Source of the DNA: CAZEGV01 sp964511645
GTDB taxonomy: Bacteria > Bacteroidota > Bacteroidia > Cytophagales > JAAEPT01
Reading direction: 5' to 3'
DNA: 10,603 nucleotides
Assembly (NCBI GenBank): GCA_964511645.1
Contig: CAZEGV010000076.1
Location: 1 to 10,603 of the forward strand
The position numbers were made by a program, and so were the translations under genes. The notes below the pieces were generated by a model. It did not search any database, was not told the DNA's origin, and saw only the letters and a list, made by a program, of their open reading frames with translations. Below, one piece after another: positions 1 to 7,757 of the stretch (the stretch's first letter is position 1; each line of letters begins with the position of its first letter).

Positions 1-21
1 GCAAAAAACAATTCAATCTAA

Positions 22-53
22 ATTAGACTCATATTATAGTTAAACTGGTATTA
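22..53 (+). repeat. 32-nt repeat, left copy (inverted partner at 10549-10580)
   Basis: This AT-rich segment begins attagact and ends tggtatta. It matches the reverse complement of 10549-10580 at 28 of 32 positions without gaps. Both copies lie outside intact genes: this one beside a transposase remnant, the other beside a decayed T9SS gene. A dispersed flavobacterial repeat or a miniature-element end is possible. The pairing is seen in the sequence; the identity of the element is not known to me. Confidence 0.55.
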
Positions 54-98
54 AACACGAAGATATAAAATATGCAACCTAATAAAGTAACGGTGTAA

Positions 99-194
99 AC
101 CCGTCGGGTTAATAACTGGTATAACACTGAAGGATTACATTTTAGTTTGATGTATTTAACACCACTAGAAATGAAATTACAAAAATCGAATTAA
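99..194 (+). pseudogene. IS3-family transposase C-terminal remnant
   Basis: An open frame of 31 codons ends at TAA (192-194). It reads VNNWYNTEGLHFSLMYLTP followed by LEMKLQKSN. This is the hallmark end of the IS3-family OrfB integrase-type (DDE) transposase, usually WYN-x-x-R-x-H-S-x-L-G-Y-x-T-P-x-E. The same frame is closed by TAA at 96-98, and nothing upstream in the window restores the catalytic core, so this is a decayed fragment. The R and G of the usual RLHSSLGY are replaced (GLHFSLMY), consistent with neutral drift. It ends 47 nt from the sulfatase stop codon, tail to tail. No convincing terminal inverted repeat was found. The short length leaves some doubt. Confidence 0.6.
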
Positions 195-241
195 CAAAGT
201 GGTCTGATGAAATTTATCTCAAAATTATTAGGTATCCCATG

Positions 242-3200
242 CTACAAGTTAAACGGTGACTTATAAGGACACAGCATAGTTTTTACTCTAGGGTCTTTAT
301 ATAGCTGGTTTTTTTCTAAGTCTTGGATGAACTTGTTTGAAAATAAATCAGGAGTGTACCAAGTATGGTATACAATGTCTTCAGCTAATTTTTTCTCTAA
401 ATAGTTTTTAACAAAAGGGTATAGTTGATGGTCAAATGATACAGCGTCAAGTTGTTGTCGTTTGACTTGCTGAGAAATGATTTTTGCTAATTGATTCATA
501 GCACTTTTGTTCTTTCTTTTGAGTAAATCAACAATTTTAACTGTGGGTAAATAGTAAGACGTATGCCAGCCAGACTGATGAAGTATTGCGAAGTTTTCAT
601 TCGTAGTACCTGATTCTACTATAAATTTAGGTTTGAGATTATATTTCTTGTCTAGTCTGTTAAGCTCCGTTAAAGCCTGTTGCATATTTTGTTTGTTTAA
701 ATTTTTGAAATCTAGCCAAACTCGTTGTATTTGAATATAATCAATTGTAGATAAAAATGTTTCCAAATCATACCCCATTTCCCCTTTACCATGTCCAACT
801 TGAAAGCGGTATTTATTTTCCTCATCTTTGGTTAGTATAACATGTATTGCAAATGATCTAAACCCATCGCTCCACACCTCAAGTAATTTTCCTGTAGAAT
901 TTACTCTGTGAGGAAAAATTCTGCTGTCTAATTTATTTTTGAAGAGGTACTGAATGTTGTTTTTTTGTATCCACTGATAATTGAGTGGGTCTTTTGTATA
1001 CTTCTTCCATCCATGTGCTGCTAAAGCATATTGTTCAATTGATACGTAGTCAGCAGAGCTTAGGTCATACTGAGACTCATGTCGATCTGTCTTTACATCA
1101 ATTAAGCCAATAAGGGTGTTGTAGATCATATCATTACAAAATAACTTATTTTGATTTTTTCGAATATTGATGTACTGATCTTTGTGTTTAGTTTTATACT
1201 GTTCTGAACACCATAATATCATAGGGATTTGAGTCATCTCAAAAGTAAACAGACCAGAATTATGTCCACCACCACCAATTACATCGTCCGCATGGTCAGG
1301 TACGTAAAGTAAGCCAGTAACTCCTTTTGTTTGCTTTAGTTCTTCTATAATCGAGTGAATAACAAAATCATTATACAAAACACTATTGTCATAAGTATTT
1401 ACCTTTTTTATATGAATTTCTTTAGAGTTTACTATTTGTTTACCAAACTGACCTTGAGCTAGTTTCTCCGTAAATTTTGTGAATTTTTCTTTAGGATAGC
1501 GATTCTCATAATAGCTATGATTTCCCATTAAGTGAATAAACACGACTCGGTTTTTATTTGTTCTTTTAGCTAGAATCTTATTAAGTTTTTTTACTACCAC
1601 CTCATCATAATTTTGAGTATTTGTTGTAGTACCTATAGAATTGTTAAATCCTTTTAGATAATCAGCCTCATTAGCAATTACAGAAATAAGATTATCCCAA
1701 TCACCTTTAAGAACTTGATTAGTTATCCAATAGGTTTCGATATCAGCTTTATTCAAAATGTCGATAATTGATAATGATTCAAAATATTTCTTACCATTTA
1801 ATTGATTGGCTTCGGTAAGGGCTAAAGATAATGATTGCACTGTATGAGTATGATTAGAATAACAATTATCAAATACCAATAAATCATTCGCTTGCTCTAA
1901 AGCAGATAAATTAGGTGTCGTATTCCTAGAATAGCCATATAAGCCCATATGTCTTTTGTTAAGTGATTCACCAATTACAACAACATAGGTTTCTCCTTTA
2001 CTTTCTTTGCTAGCTTCAAATTTTATTTTTCCAGTTTTTCGCTCCTCTTGTACTTGTTTAAATAATTCTAATTCTCGGCTGTACACCTCTGAAGCTGTGG
2101 TAATTAATTTAGGTAGTGGTAAATTTTTGTAAGTGCTTAATGATAGCCCCCCAAAAGCTAGGACGTTAAAAACTAAAAACCACATATTAATTTTTTCTAA
2201 TTTTAAGATTGATTGCCTATAAAAAACATAAGCGATACCTCCTGCTAGAATTAAAGGTAGTAATAGGGTGAAAAACCCTATATAATCCTTAATGTACTCC
2301 ATGGACTCACTGAAATTAGTTTGAAAAACAGCATAGCATGATTCTTTACCCACTGAGATGCCATGGCTTTGCTGATAGATGATGATAGCTATCGGTATCA
2401 TCATGATTGTATACGTAAGCAACGAATTCAAAATAGGTGCGATGAAATATTTCTGGAGATTAAATCGAGTTGATAATTCTTGTATTAATATAAATGTAAA
2501 ACATGCTCCAATAGCAATAAATGAATATACAAATGATTCGTTTAAGTCTAATTGGTATAAGTTAGATTTTTCGGCATATAGCATCAATAAAAACAATCCA
2601 TACGCCACAATACCTGACAATACCTGTTTTTGAAAAAATAAAAAGATGAATAGTGCAATCCATACAACAGGTATTATCATTTGGGTTAAATAAGAGAAAG
2701 ATACTTTTTTAGATACTTTTAGATTCACCCAATCACTATTAGTGTCACCATGTTTATCAACAGATATCTCAAATTCATCTCCACCTCTCACGTCTAGTTG
2801 CACACTTTCAGAGTTGTCAACAGAAACTAGGTATACACCTAGATTGATACCGTTTTTTTTAACTACAATGATAACATCCCCAACTTCTGATCCTTCTGCG
2901 ATAGACATCTCTAATTTAAACTGACCTCTTTCTTTAATTCTCAATAAACCTTTAGAAGGTAACTGTTCCCCTGGATGGACGAAAAATTCTCCGTTTTTTT
3001 TATATTTAAACTGTGACCATTTATTAGACTCGTTGATATTAAAAACATCAAGTGAAAAAGCATGGTCAGCTAAATTTTCATATTCTTTATACTTGGATGG
3101 GTTTATCTTCGAATAAGTCCAAAAAACAATCACTCCCATCAACACAAGGTAAAGTATTGACTTCTTTTTATCGCCCAATGATTGATAAGCCGATATTAAT

Positions 3201-3274
3201 TTACTTAAAAATGTTTTTGTTTTAGCTATGATGTTCATAATGTGTGATTTCATATTCTCAGCAAAATAACACAT
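242..3274 (-). CDS. Membrane phosphoethanolamine-transferase-like sulfatase fused to a FAM151/GDPD-like domain
   Basis: The product is a membrane protein of up to 1010 residues. One membrane segment (about 39-56) is followed by a ~135-residue beta-rich, presumably periplasmic region (58-192). Five or six further helices span about 195-380. Residues 429-730 form an EptA-type alkaline-phosphatase-fold domain: GES 435-437 (metal ligand E436), LYGYSRNTTP, candidate nucleophile T476 or T478, HLMGNH 581-586, DH 660-661 and H671. By family knowledge such enzymes move phosphoethanolamine from phosphatidylethanolamine to lipid A or surface glycans at the outer face of the inner membrane. Residues 786-1010 (HRVNS 789-793, VGH 826-828, WLDFKNL 853-859) resemble FAM151/menorin and GDPD barrels, but the usual E-x-D is A809-I-H811. 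Starts at 3274, 3253 or 3238 are all in frame; the last fits best if a weak promoter at 3262-3269 is real. It is divergent from the DUF3127 gene. The acceptor substrate is unknown. Confidence 0.85.
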   Translation of the reverse strand: MCYFAENMKSHIMNIIAKTKTFLSKLISAYQSLGDKKKSILYLVLMGVIVFWTYSKINPSKYKEYENLADHAFSLDVFNINESNKWSQFKYKKNGEFFVHPGEQLPSKGLLRIKERGQFKLEMSIAEGSEVGDVIIVVKKNGINLGVYLVSVDNSESVQLDVRGGDEFEISVDKHGDTNSDWVNLKVSKKVSFSYLTQMIIPVVWIALFIFLFFQKQVLSGIVAYGLFLLMLYAEKSNLYQLDLNESFVYSFIAIGACFTFILIQELSTRFNLQKYFIAPILNSLLTYTIMMIPIAIIIYQQSHGISVGKESCYAVFQTNFSESMEYIKDYIGFFTLLLPLILAGGIAYVFYRQSILKLEKINMWFLVFNVLAFGGLSLSTYKNLPLPKLITTASEVYSRELELFKQVQEERKTGKIKFEASKESKGETYVVVIGESLNKRHMGLYGYSRNTTPNLSALEQANDLLVFDNCYSNHTHTVQSLSLALTEANQLNGKKYFESLSIIDILNKADIETYWITNQVLKGDWDNLISVIANEADYLKGFNNSIGTTTNTQNYDEVVVKKLNKILAKRTNKNRVVFIHLMGNHSYYENRYPKEKFTKFTEKLAQGQFGKQIVNSKEIHIKKVNTYDNSVLYNDFVIHSIIEELKQTKGVTGLLYVPDHADDVIGGGGHNSGLFTFEMTQIPMILWCSEQYKTKHKDQYINIRKNQNKLFCNDMIYNTLIGLIDVKTDRHESQYDLSSADYVSIEQYALAAHGWKKYTKDPLNYQWIQKNNIQYLFKNKLDSRIFPHRVNSTGKLLEVWSDGFRSFAIHVILTKDEENKYRFQVGHGKGEMGYDLETFLSTIDYIQIQRVWLDFKNLNKQNMQQALTELNRLDKKYNLKPKFIVESGTTNENFAILHQSGWHTSYYLPTVKIVDLLKRKNKSAMNQLAKIISQQVKRQQLDAVSFDHQLYPFVKNYLEKKLAEDIVYHTWYTPDLFSNKFIQDLEKNQLYKDPRVKTMLCPYKSPFNL

Positions 3275-3404
3275 TTATACTATAATTCTATTCTATAAAG
3301 GTGTATTATTTTATAACCTGTTTAAAAATTCAGTCACTTTCTCGTACTTATCACCATGCGTGGAAAATTAAACGCAAAAAACATTTTAACTAATAGTTAT
3401 TCTT

Positions 3405-3412
3405 TACTTTTG
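3405..3412 (+). promoter_or_regulatory. Bacteroidota -7 promoter element for the DUF3127 gene
   Basis: The octamer tacttttg exactly matches the TAnnTTTG -7 consensus of the Bacteroidota primary sigma factor. It lies 26 nt before the ATG at 3439, leaving a leader of roughly 20 nt. No clear -33 TTTG is seen at the expected spacing. The position argues against the upstream in-frame ATG at 3415, which would sit at or before the transcription start. Confidence 0.55.
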
Positions 3413-3438
3413 TTTTGAATATTAAAAGGATAAAAAAA

Positions 3439-3831
3439 ATGAGTTTCGAGATAACAGGAAAATTAATAGAGAAGTTTGAAATGCAACAAGTTTCTGATAG
3501 ATTCAAAAAAAGAGAATTTGTAATCTTAAAAGAAGAGAATGTAAGTGGTTCAGTTTTTTCTGAACATATCAAATTCCAATTGATTCAAGACAAATGTGAC
3601 TTGATAGAAGGATTTAACCTTAACGATGATGTAAAAGTATCGTTTAATATAAAAGGTAAAAAATGGGAGAAAAATGGGCAGACAAGTTATTTTACCAATC
3701 TTGACGCTTGGAGGGTAGAGCAGTCTTCCGCACCAAATACAGCACCAGCACAAGATTTTGAAGACGCACCATTCCCATCAGATGAGCAATTCTCTCAAGA
3801 TTTCGAAGACAAAAACGAACTTCCATTTTAA
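3439..3831 (+). CDS. DUF3127 family OB-fold-like protein with SSB-like acidic tail
   Basis: The product has 130 residues from the chosen ATG (an earlier in-frame ATG at 3415 is unlikely given the promoter at 3405). The N-terminal ~95 residues (SFEITGKLIEKFEMQQVSDRF, then REFVIL, then VKVSFNIKGKKWEKNGQTSYFTNLDAWRV in pieces) follow the DUF3127 pattern: a beta-rich domain opening with an EITGKL strand and closing on a WF/YFT-x-L-x-AW strand, suggestive of an OB fold. The last ~35 residues are a low-complexity acidic linker ending NELPF, much like the DDDIPF tip by which bacterial SSB recruits partners. I infer a single-stranded-DNA-binding or SSB-like accessory role in DNA metabolism. The family has no function I can name with certainty. 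recA follows 90 nt downstream on the same strand with its own promoter. Confidence 0.8.
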   Translation: MSFEITGKLIEKFEMQQVSDRFKKREFVILKEENVSGSVFSEHIKFQLIQDKCDLIEGFNLNDDVKVSFNIKGKKWEKNGQTSYFTNLDAWRVEQSSAPNTAPAQDFEDAPFPSDEQFSQDFEDKNELPF

Positions 3832-3857
3832 AATTACTAAAAAAATTAGCTAAATAA

Positions 3858-3888
3858 TTTGTTGAGTTGAAACTTAAATGTATATTTG
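3858..3888 (+). promoter_or_regulatory. recA promoter (-33 TTTG, -7 TATATTTG)
   Basis: TTTG at 3858-3861 is followed, after 19 nt, by tatatttg at 3881-3888. This is an exact match to the Bacteroidota -33/-7 promoter (TTTG, about 19 nt, TAnnTTTG). Transcription would begin a few bases after 3888, giving a leader of about 25-30 nt before the recA ATG at 3922. It rules out the in-frame ATG at 3886, which overlaps the -7 box. No recognisable LexA operator is seen here. Confidence 0.7.
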
Positions 3889-3921
3889 CTAATAATTGTA
3901 GTAAAACAAACGATAAATATC

Positions 3922-4962
3922 ATGGCTGAAAAAGAAAAAGTAGACAAAGTACAACTAGAAAAATTAAAAGCATTACAACTTACAATAGATAAGATTGAAA
4001 AAACTTATGGTAAGGGGGCTATTATGAAGCTATCTGATGAGAGAATAGCAGATATTCCAGCTGTTTCTACAGGATCTTTAGGCTTAGATATTGCTTTAGG
4101 AATAGGAGGGATTCCTAAAGGTAGAATTATTGAAATATATGGTCCAGAATCTTCTGGTAAAACAACACTGTCGATGCATTGTATTGCAGAAGTTCAGAAA
4201 AAAGGAGGCTTGGCAGCGTTTATAGATGCAGAGCACGCTTTTGATAGGTCTTATGCAGAAAAACTAGGAATTGATACCGATAACCTATTTATCGCTCAGC
4301 CAGATAATGGTGAGCAAGCCTTAGAAATCACAGAACATTTGATTCGTTCGGGCGCTATAGATATTGTTGTAATTGACTCGGTAGCGGCACTTACTCCTAA
4401 AGCAGAGATTGAAGGTGAAATGGGGGATAGTCGTATGGGTCTGCAAGCCAGATTAATGTCTCAAGCCTTACGTAAACTTACAGGGGCTATTCACAAAACG
4501 GGTTGTACCTGTATATTCATTAATCAGTTAAGGGAAAAAATTGGTGTAATGTTCGGGAATCCTGAAACCACAACGGGTGGTAACGCACTTAAGTTTTATG
4601 CTTCTGTAAGGTTGGATATTCGCCGTGCTCAGCAAATTAAAGAATCTGCTGACAAAATTCTAGGTAATAGAACGAGAGTAAGAGTTGTGAAAAATAAAGT
4701 TGCTCCACCGTTTAAGGTAGTAGAATTTGATATTATGTATGGAGAAGGGATTTCTAAAGCAGGAGAGGTTTTAGATATCGCCGTAGAACTTGAAATTGTG
4801 CAAAAGGCGGGATCTTGGTTCTCATACAAAGGAGAAAAACTAGGACAGGGGAGAGACAGCGTAAAACAAATCTTGCTAGACAATCCAGAATTGATGGATG
4901 AACTAGAATTACTTGTGAGAGAGCAAGTAGGATTGGTAAAGTCAAAAGAGGATAAAAAGTAA
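3922..4962 (+). CDS. recA: RecA recombinase
   Basis: RecA is the ATP-dependent strand-exchange protein of homologous recombination; it forms filaments on single-stranded DNA. From ATG 3922 (MAEKEKVDKV) the product has 346 residues, normal for the family. Visible motifs: Walker A GPESSGKTT (74-82), catalytic glutamate in DAEHAFD (E104), Walker B IDIVVIDSVAAL (146-157), loop 1 around EGEMGDSRMGLQ (164-175), loop 2 around NQLREKIGVMFGNPETTTGG (201-220), and a lysine- and acid-rich tail. It is transcribed from its own promoter and ends 15 nt before a strong hairpin. The last 22 codons plus stop recur in diverged form at 9951-10019, suggesting that recA, or at least its end, has been exchanged with a related genome. 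Frame and length are intact, so function is expected. Confidence 0.98.
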   Translation: MAEKEKVDKVQLEKLKALQLTIDKIEKTYGKGAIMKLSDERIADIPAVSTGSLGLDIALGIGGIPKGRIIEIYGPESSGKTTLSMHCIAEVQKKGGLAAFIDAEHAFDRSYAEKLGIDTDNLFIAQPDNGEQALEITEHLIRSGAIDIVVIDSVAALTPKAEIEGEMGDSRMGLQARLMSQALRKLTGAIHKTGCTCIFINQLREKIGVMFGNPETTTGGNALKFYASVRLDIRRAQQIKESADKILGNRTRVRVVKNKVAPPFKVVEFDIMYGEGISKAGEVLDIAVELEIVQKAGSWFSYKGEKLGQGRDSVKQILLDNPELMDELELLVREQVGLVKSKEDKK

Positions 4963-4977
4963 AAAGTTTATGCTTTC

Positions 4978-5017
4978 AATCAAAAAAGGGGGGATTTAAA
5001 ATCCTCCCTTTTTGATT
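4978..5017 (+). terminator. recA rho-independent terminator
   Basis: A hairpin starts 15 nt after the recA stop. The 5' arm 4978-4995 (aatcaaaaaaggggggat) pairs with the 3' arm 5001-5017 around a 5-nt loop. It has one G-U wobble in the six G-C-rich pairs and one bulged A in the A/T section. The T5 run forms part of the descending arm, the usual arrangement when terminator stems include the A and U tracts. Confidence 0.85.
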
Positions 5018-5116
5018 GGGTTAACATTCTAACGTTATTTGATGATTTTTTTGTGAGGAGTGTTTTTTTTTGTAAATGAGTTGGAGTGATTTAATAATAT
5101 GTTTTATCATTGTTGT

Positions 5117-6979
5117 ATGAATGAGAAAAACATAAGTTCCCTTTTTTTGACATTAAGATATACTTTTTATCTGTTTTTTATTACGGGAACTTTGATTTCT
5201 TTTGGGCAAGACCCTTATTTACTGAGTAAAAATTCTGAAGAGGAATTTAAAGAAAATTTAATCCCGTATGTTTATTGTAATAATTCGGCTGTTTTATTTA
5301 CAGATACAGTATTGCTAGTTAACCGTAAACATCGTTTGTATTTTAAGATTAAAAATACGACAAATCATCCATTAACAAGGGTTGTGAGCTTTGGAGAAAA
5401 ATATTTGTGCGTTCAATACTTAGAAATTGAAAGTTCATTAGATAAGGAGAAAAAACTTAAATTTGATTTGGTTAATCATTTTGTTATTAAAATTCAAAGT
5501 AATGAAACTCAGACGGTTTCTTTTACTGTGAAAGAGCTTAATAAAAAAGATGTTAATATGATTTCAGTGTTTCTTTTGTCTGAAAAATTATACCTAAGAT
5601 ATGAAAATATAGGCTCTAATTTTAGACCTTTTTTTTTAGGTCTTCTTGGCTTTCTTTGTCTTTTTAATTTTATCTTATTTGTTATGACACGTTGGAAGGT
5701 ATATTTAAAATATTCTTTATATATATTCACTGCCTTTTTATATTTCTCTTATTATTATGGAGTTTTTCAATACCTTTTTCCTAACGTAAAGTCTTTTTCA
5801 AGTAATTATATACATATTTGGTACAATCTTATGTTTATTGCATATTTTATTTTTATTAATGATTTTGGGGAGTATAAAAAATATGTTCCAAGAGCCTACT
5901 TTTTATTAAATATTGGGCTACTATATAAGTTTATTCAAACAATCTTTAATGCTATTTGTCATAGTGTAGGGGCTGAATTCATCTATTCCAATACTTATAT
6001 TTCTATTGCCATGGTATTTGAACTTATTTTGATGGGATTTGTAGTTTTTTATATTCTCAAAAACAAACGCTTAATGGGGCGTGTGGTAATCATAGCTTCT
6101 TTGTTAATGACTGTTGGAGGTCTTTTAGATCAGTTAATTATTTTTGGTGTTACGCCTCAATTTTATTACGTAGAAATTGCTATTATATTAGAGTTACTTA
6201 CTTTTTCACTTGGCTTAGGCTTAGTTTCACGTCAATATTATCAAGATAAAATTAGTGCACAGTATTTGTATATCGAACAAATGAAAGAAAATGAAAAAAT
6301 GAAATCAACCTTTACTAATCAACTTGAGAAAAAAATAAAATTGAGAACACTTGAATTAGAAGAAAAAAATCAAGAAAACGAATTACTTTTAGGAGAAGTA
6401 CATCATCGGGTAAAAAATAGTTTACAAATAATTTCAAGTATGCTGAGTTTACAACGACATAATGTTAGTGATTTAAAAGCTAAGAGTGCCCTTCTTGAAA
6501 GCAAAGAAAGAATAAAATCTATTATGCTTATTCATAAAATGTTGTATCAAAACGATTCTTTTATAGGTATTGATATGAATGATTTTACTTACAAACTAGT
6601 GGAAGAATTGATGCTTACTTTTGGTGTAGATCGAAATAAATTGGAGCTTAAAATTGATATGTCAAAACTTAATGTTAATGTAGATATTGCAATTCCTTTG
6701 GGTTTGATTTTAGATGAATTATTAATTAATAGCTTTAAATACGCATATCCTAATAGTTTAAATCCAAAACTAAAAGTCTCATTAAAAGAGGAGAATGGTC
6801 TCTTGGTGTTAATTGTTTGGGATAATGGAAATGCAAAAGAAGAGCATTTAAAAAAATACACTTCTTTTGGAATGAAATTAATAAAGTCTTTGACACGTCA
6901 AACTGGGGGTAAACTTACTTTTGATGACACCGAAGGATTAAAGGTGATGCTCACAATTAATGATTACAAAACTATTTAA
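5117..6979 (+). CDS. 7TM (7TMR-DISM-type) sensor histidine kinase, HisKA_2 class
   Basis: This is a membrane sensor kinase of about 620 residues. An N-terminal hydrophobic signal segment ends near SFGQD. A ~135-residue extracytoplasmic beta domain, seven membrane helices (numbered from the ATG at 5099: about 178-196, 202-223, 237-253, 266-286, 301-320, 329-349, 355-377) and a coiled-coil linker (380-430) follow. The kinase core has a HisKA_2-type phosphoacceptor box EVHHRVKNSLQ (H436, the His before Arg), N-box DELLINSFKYAYP (N545), G1 box WDNG (575-577) and a glycine-rich ATP lid near TSFGMKL. This architecture matches 7TMR-DISM sensors, often presumed to bind carbohydrate or small molecules; the ligand is unknown. 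The regulator gene starts 11 nt downstream, so the pair is an operon. Start 5117 is preferred over 5099 because it gives a normal signal-peptide start. No exact TAnnTTTG promoter was found upstream. Confidence 0.88.
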   Translation: MNEKNISSLFLTLRYTFYLFFITGTLISFGQDPYLLSKNSEEEFKENLIPYVYCNNSAVLFTDTVLLVNRKHRLYFKIKNTTNHPLTRVVSFGEKYLCVQYLEIESSLDKEKKLKFDLVNHFVIKIQSNETQTVSFTVKELNKKDVNMISVFLLSEKLYLRYENIGSNFRPFFLGLLGFLCLFNFILFVMTRWKVYLKYSLYIFTAFLYFSYYYGVFQYLFPNVKSFSSNYIHIWYNLMFIAYFIFINDFGEYKKYVPRAYFLLNIGLLYKFIQTIFNAICHSVGAEFIYSNTYISIAMVFELILMGFVVFYILKNKRLMGRVVIIASLLMTVGGLLDQLIIFGVTPQFYYVEIAIILELLTFSLGLGLVSRQYYQDKISAQYLYIEQMKENEKMKSTFTNQLEKKIKLRTLELEEKNQENELLLGEVHHRVKNSLQIISSMLSLQRHNVSDLKAKSALLESKERIKSIMLIHKMLYQNDSFIGIDMNDFTYKLVEELMLTFGVDRNKLELKIDMSKLNVNVDIAIPLGLILDELLINSFKYAYPNSLNPKLKVSLKEENGLLVLIVWDNGNAKEEHLKKYTSFGMKLIKSLTRQTGGKLTFDDTEGLKVMLTINDYKTI

Positions 6980-6990
6980 ATACTGTTCTT

Positions 6991-7704
6991 ATGAAAGTTA
7001 AAGTACTTATTGTTGAAGATGAAGTTTTGGTGGCAGAAGAAATTGCTTTAGACCTTAAAGATTATGGTTTTGAAGTAACAGGGATTGCCATTTCGGGGGA
7101 GGAATGTTTTGACGCGATTAATAAAAATATACCACATGTGATATTGATGGATATTAATATTAAAGGGAATAAAAATGGTATTGAATTAAGTTATGAAATA
7201 AATGATTTACACAAGATCCCGATTGTTTATTTAACAGCAAATACAGATTCTCTTACTATAAAAGAAGCTTTAAAAACTACTCCGAGCGCATTGATTAGTA
7301 AACCGTATACTAAAAATGATTTGTTTGCAGCGTTAGCAATTGCGTTTGAAAAACATAATGAAAGAATCTTAGATACATCAGAGTTAAACATACATGATGC
7401 CTTCTTTGTAAAAATATCGGGGTTGTATTCTAAGGTTAAAATTACTGACATTAATTATATTGAAGCTGATGGTAGTTATTGCAAAGTTCATACAGACAAT
7501 AAGAGCTATATTGTATCTTCTAATTTGAAGTGTTTTAATAAATCATTACAAAACTCTTTATTTATTCGTATTCATCGCTCATATGTTATTAACCTTGAAA
7601 AGGTAGATGCATTTAACACAATGGTAGTAGTAGTAAACGGTAAGTCTTTACCTATAAGTAAATCACATCGAGTATCTGTTAAGAAGTTATTGATGGAGAA
7701 TTAA
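6991..7704 (+). CDS. LytTR-family response regulator
   Basis: This 237-residue cytoplasmic regulator is the partner of the kinase immediately upstream. The receiver domain (1-~120) has the acidic pair E9-D10, phosphoacceptor D54 in ILMDINIKG, T82 and K104 of the SKPY motif. The LytTR DNA-binding domain (~135-235) shows IEADGSYCKVH, a conserved FIRIHRSYVIN block and a terminal LPISKSHR. Such regulators bind pairs of short direct repeats in promoters. The receiver's I-x-G-x-x-x-G-IELS stretch is typical of regulators paired with HisKA_2 kinases. All catalytic residues are present. Targets cannot be proven from sequence; the convergent surface-protein operon is a guess from proximity only. Confidence 0.92.
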   Translation: MKVKVLIVEDEVLVAEEIALDLKDYGFEVTGIAISGEECFDAINKNIPHVILMDINIKGNKNGIELSYEINDLHKIPIVYLTANTDSLTIKEALKTTPSALISKPYTKNDLFAALAIAFEKHNERILDTSELNIHDAFFVKISGLYSKVKITDINYIEADGSYCKVHTDNKSYIVSSNLKCFNKSLQNSLFIRIHRSYVINLEKVDAFNTMVVVVNGKSLPISKSHRVSVKKLLMEN

Positions 7705-7738
7705 AAAAGGTTTCACGAATAGAACAGGAAACCTTTTT
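7704..7738. terminator. Bidirectional terminator between convergent operons
   Basis: An 11-bp perfect stem (aaaaaggtttc at 7704-7714, gaaaccttttt at 7728-7738) encloses a 13-nt loop. Both arms carry A/T tracts, so it can end transcription of the response-regulator operon (its stop codon touches the stem) and of the opposing operon whose last stop is at 7758. Confidence 0.85.
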
Positions 7739-7757
7739 AAGCTGATAGAATGTTTTT

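Noticed and set aside
3275..3404. Hidden small gene or RNA in the divergent intergenic region
   Set aside because: No open frame with a start, no strong hairpin and no known RNA motif is seen; it is best explained as promoter space for the two divergent genes.
3886..3921. Longer RecA start at 3886
   Set aside because: The ATG overlaps the -7 promoter box and adds 12 residues not typical of RecA. The ATG at 3922 fits the family and the promoter.
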